A DNA stretch of 5,346 nt. Source: Pseudomonadota bacterium. GTDB lineage: Bacteria > Pseudomonadota > Gammaproteobacteria > Steroidobacterales > Steroidobacteraceae. Below the pieces are notes generated by a model. That model was not told the origin of the DNA and did not search any database. It saw only the letters and a program-made list of their open reading frames with translations. Below are positions 3,331 to 5,346 of this stretch, piece after piece. Numbering within the stretch: position 1 is the stretch's first letter; the number at the start of each line of letters is the position of its first letter. A program made the position numbers and the translations under genes. The stretch lies in the NCBI GenBank assembly GCA_021820785.1, contig JAKADE010000231.1:1-5346 (forward strand). The letters run 5' to 3'.

Positions 3331-5346
3331 ATGGCGCGCAGCGACCGCGTGGTGTCTGGATATGATTTCCTCGACCGGCACGCCGAAGTCATCGAGCGGC
3401 TTGTGCCGGGCATACGGGCGGTGGCGTTCTTCGACGCCCGAGGCAGACCCCTGAGAGGTCACGGGCCGGTACCGCTTACGCAAGTTCGCCTGCAGGTTCG
3501 CTCCGTCCTCAAGTCCACTGCCATCGGGTCAGGCCGCCGCCCCGTGGGCGCCATGCTGCCGGTCACTGATTCCGAGCGCGCGGTAGCGTTCCTTCTGTAC
3601 GCAGGAAGCGGAACCCGTGGACCGAATCGAACGGCATATCCCGTCGCGGGGGTGTGTCTGATTGTCTTTCACGTCACCGCTGGCGGAGAGTGTCCGCCCG
3701 TCGAGACCCTGCAGGCGCAGCTCGAACCGGCGCTGGCCTGCGTCGGGGATCACCTGGCGCGGTACGCCGCAGAGAACCGAGGATGCGCTGCGGACGAGGG
3801 CGTGCGTGATCTCGAGTGGCTGTATGAGGTCACATCGCCCGTTCCCCATCGAGGCGCAGCTCAGCCCCGCTCCGATCACGGTGAGCGACTGGCGAAGCTG
3901 GTGGGCGCCACGGTAGCGCATCTGGAATGCGCGCTGTGCGCGCTCGTGGTGCCGGAGAGACACTTGCGAATTATCCACACCGCTGAGGCGGCCTCTGGCG
4001 CCGAGGATGCGCTCCGGCGTCTCGCGCCACCGGTACTCAGCTGGATTCAGAACAAGAATCGACCCCTGGTGGTTAATAAGACGACGACCTGGAACAGGGG
4101 CGCCGCGGCGAGGGGCGCACCCTTGGCCGTGAGACTCCTTGCGGTGCCCGTGAACGGGCACGGGAGCCTACCGGCGGGCGCGCTGCTGCTGCTGCGCCCG
4201 GAGGATGCGCCCGAATTCACCCGAAGACATCTCTCGCTGCTGCAGCACCTGGGCCGGCACGTGGCGTCCCTGCTCGAGACAGACTTCGATGCCCTGACGG
4301 GCCTGCACACCCGCTCGAGCGCGCAACTCCATGTGGCATGCTGGGAGCAGGCGACACCTCCACCGCCAGGCGCGCACAGTGTGATCTTCCTCGGCATCGA
4401 CCGGTTGGGCATCGTCAATGACACCCTGGGGTTCGATGCCGGAGACGCGCTCATCGTTCGCGTGGCGCAGCTTCTCGCGCCGCCGCATCTGCCGCCCGAT
4501 GCCGTGGCGGCGCGCATCTCGAGCGACAAATTTGCGATCGCGCTGCCCCGTGTGGACGCCGATGCGGCCGCCGACACGGCCCGAGCTCTACAGCAGGCCG
4601 CGGCACAGCTGTCGCCCGCTTCGGCGGCGGGCGAGGAGCCGGTGTCCTTGAGTTGCGGTATCGCCTGTTTCACCGGTGCGCAAGAGTTCCCGAGCGCCCT
4701 CGCGCTTGCCCAGCTCGCCTGCCGGAGCGCCAAGGATCACGGGCGGGGGGGCGTCGAGATCTATCAGGACGATGATGATTCGATGATCCGGCGTAAATCC
4801 GACTCCATCGCTGTCATCCGGCTGCGCGAAGCGCTCCAGAATGACCGCTTCACCCTGGTTGCGCAGCGGATCATGCCGCTGCAGGGACGGGGTGACCCGG
4901 AGGGCTTCGAGCTGCTGCTGCGCTCGCCAAACGAAGATCACGCGCCCGCGGATCTGCTCTCCGCAGCGCATCGCAGCCAGCTGGCTCCGGCGCTCGACAT
5001 GTGGGTCGTCGAGCACGCACTCGCCGGTGCGGCTCCGCACCGCTCGGCACTGCTCGCGGCAAACGTCTCGTTATCGATCAACATCACGGGCCCTTCTCTG
5101 ACGGATGCGACGTTCCTCGAGCGCATCGAGCGGCTGATTCGCCGCTCGCGAATTGCCCCCGCACTGATCACCTTCGAAATCACTGAGACCATCGCGGTGC
5201 TGAATCTCGCCAAAGGCATCAACTTCGTTCGCGAATTGCGGGCCATGGGTTGCCGTTTTGCGCTCGATGACTTCGGCACGGGGACCAATTCCCTGAAGAA
5301 TCTGACGAACTTGCCCGTCGACCACATCAAGATCGATGGCAGCTTC
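3331..5346 (+). CDS. GAF-GGDEF(degenerate)-EAL cyclic-di-GMP signalling protein, probable phosphodiesterase, C-terminus beyond window
   Basis: The frame is open from ATG 3331 to the window edge (672 codons). Residues 1-150 are an uncharacterised sensory region (GIRAVAFFDARGRPL) without membrane spans. Residues about 165-316 look GAF-like (VAHLECALCALVVPER; LLAVPVNGHGSLPAGALLLL). A GGDEF-type domain follows (about 318-470, beginning DFDALTGLHTRS), but its signature is SSDKF (397-401) and the inhibitory RxxD site is not kept (LPPD just upstream). Diguanylate cyclase activity is therefore unlikely, and a GTP-binding or structural role is possible. The EAL domain starts near residue 500. It has E527-L-L in the EAL motif, N584, EITET (616-620), DD646-647 in DDFGTG and K667 in the KID motif; these are known catalytic or metal-binding positions of active phosphodiesterases. 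Hydrolysis of c-di-GMP to pGpG is inferred; the last catalytic glutamate and glutamine lie outside the window. Cytoplasmic. Confidence 0.9.
   Translation, partial: MARSDRVVSGYDFLDRHAEVIERLVPGIRAVAFFDARGRPLRGHGPVPLTQVRLQVRSVLKSTAIGSGRRPVGAMLPVTDSERAVAFLLYAGSGTRGPNRTAYPVAGVCLIVFHVTAGGECPPVETLQAQLEPALACVGDHLARYAAENRGCAADEGVRDLEWLYEVTSPVPHRGAAQPRSDHGERLAKLVGATVAHLECALCALVVPERHLRIIHTAEAASGAEDALRRLAPPVLSWIQNKNRPLVVNKTTTWNRGAAARGAPLAVRLLAVPVNGHGSLPAGALLLLRPEDAPEFTRRHLSLLQHLGRHVASLLETDFDALTGLHTRSSAQLHVACWEQATPPPPGAHSVIFLGIDRLGIVNDTLGFDAGDALIVRVAQLLAPPHLPPDAVAARISSDKFAIALPRVDADAAADTARALQQAAAQLSPASAAGEEPVSLSCGIACFTGAQEFPSALALAQLACRSAKDHGRGGVEIYQDDDDSMIRRKSDSIAVIRLREALQNDRFTLVAQRIMPLQGRGDPEGFELLLRSPNEDHAPADLLSAAHRSQLAPALDMWVVEHALAGAAPHRSALLAANVSLSINITGPSLTDATFLERIERLIRRSRIAPALITFEITETIAVLNLAKGINFVRELRAMGCRFALDDFGTGTNSLKNLTNLPVDHIKIDGSF

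Noticed and set aside
3529..4733. Two long minus-strand frames (3529-4161 and 4047-4733)
   Set aside because: Both lie opposite the clearly recognisable GAF/GGDEF/EAL gene and have low-complexity Ser/Ala/Arg/Cys-rich products.

Overview
The window is GC-rich with strong G/C preference at third codon positions. Its gene families (a CnrYXH-type metal-sensing sigma-factor cassette, a CzcC/CnrC-like outer-membrane lipoprotein, a GAF/GGDEF/EAL signalling protein) suggest a proteobacterium, probably a high-GC gamma- or betaproteobacterium. The sequence alone does not fix the species.

Left part (1-1957): a divergent metal-efflux locus. On the minus strand, from 514 down past base 1, is the N-terminal half of a TolC-family outer-membrane lipoprotein. 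This is the usual first gene of a CnrCBA/NccCBA/CzcCBA heavy-metal RND efflux operon. On the plus strand are three overlapping genes: a small single-span membrane protein (649-927, anti-sigma CnrY position), a membrane-anchored periplasmic metal sensor (924-1367, CnrX-like, keeping the HxxxH and HxxxM ligand pairs) and an ECF sigma factor (1364-1957, CnrH-like). The 134-base gap between the two units holds the same 29-base pattern (GAGGGnT, about 14 bases, then CGTATTAC) twice in mirror orientation, one copy facing each unit. I read these as twin sigma-factor promoters. In the inferred circuit, periplasmic Ni/Co-type metal binds X, Y releases H, and H transcribes both its own operon and the efflux operon.

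Middle part (1958-3322): poorly preserved DNA. It contains a small single-span membrane protein broken by two compensating frameshifts (2152-2424), a stretch with conflicting weak coding signals on both strands (2425-2797), a short ORF with a strong ribosome binding site but a likely one-base loss in an A-run (2798-2943), and a coupled uncharacterised protein of about 120 residues whose tail is also probably shifted (2940-3296, or to 3322). The long reading frames on either side are intact, so either this segment is decaying or it is locally mis-assembled.

Right part (3331-5346, open at the right edge): a large cyclic-di-GMP signalling protein. It has an N-terminal sensory region, a GAF-like domain, a degenerate GGDEF domain (SSDKF) and an EAL phosphodiesterase domain whose visible catalytic residues are kept. 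Close spacing suggests that the two small ORFs at 2798-3322 are co-transcribed with it and may be its partners.
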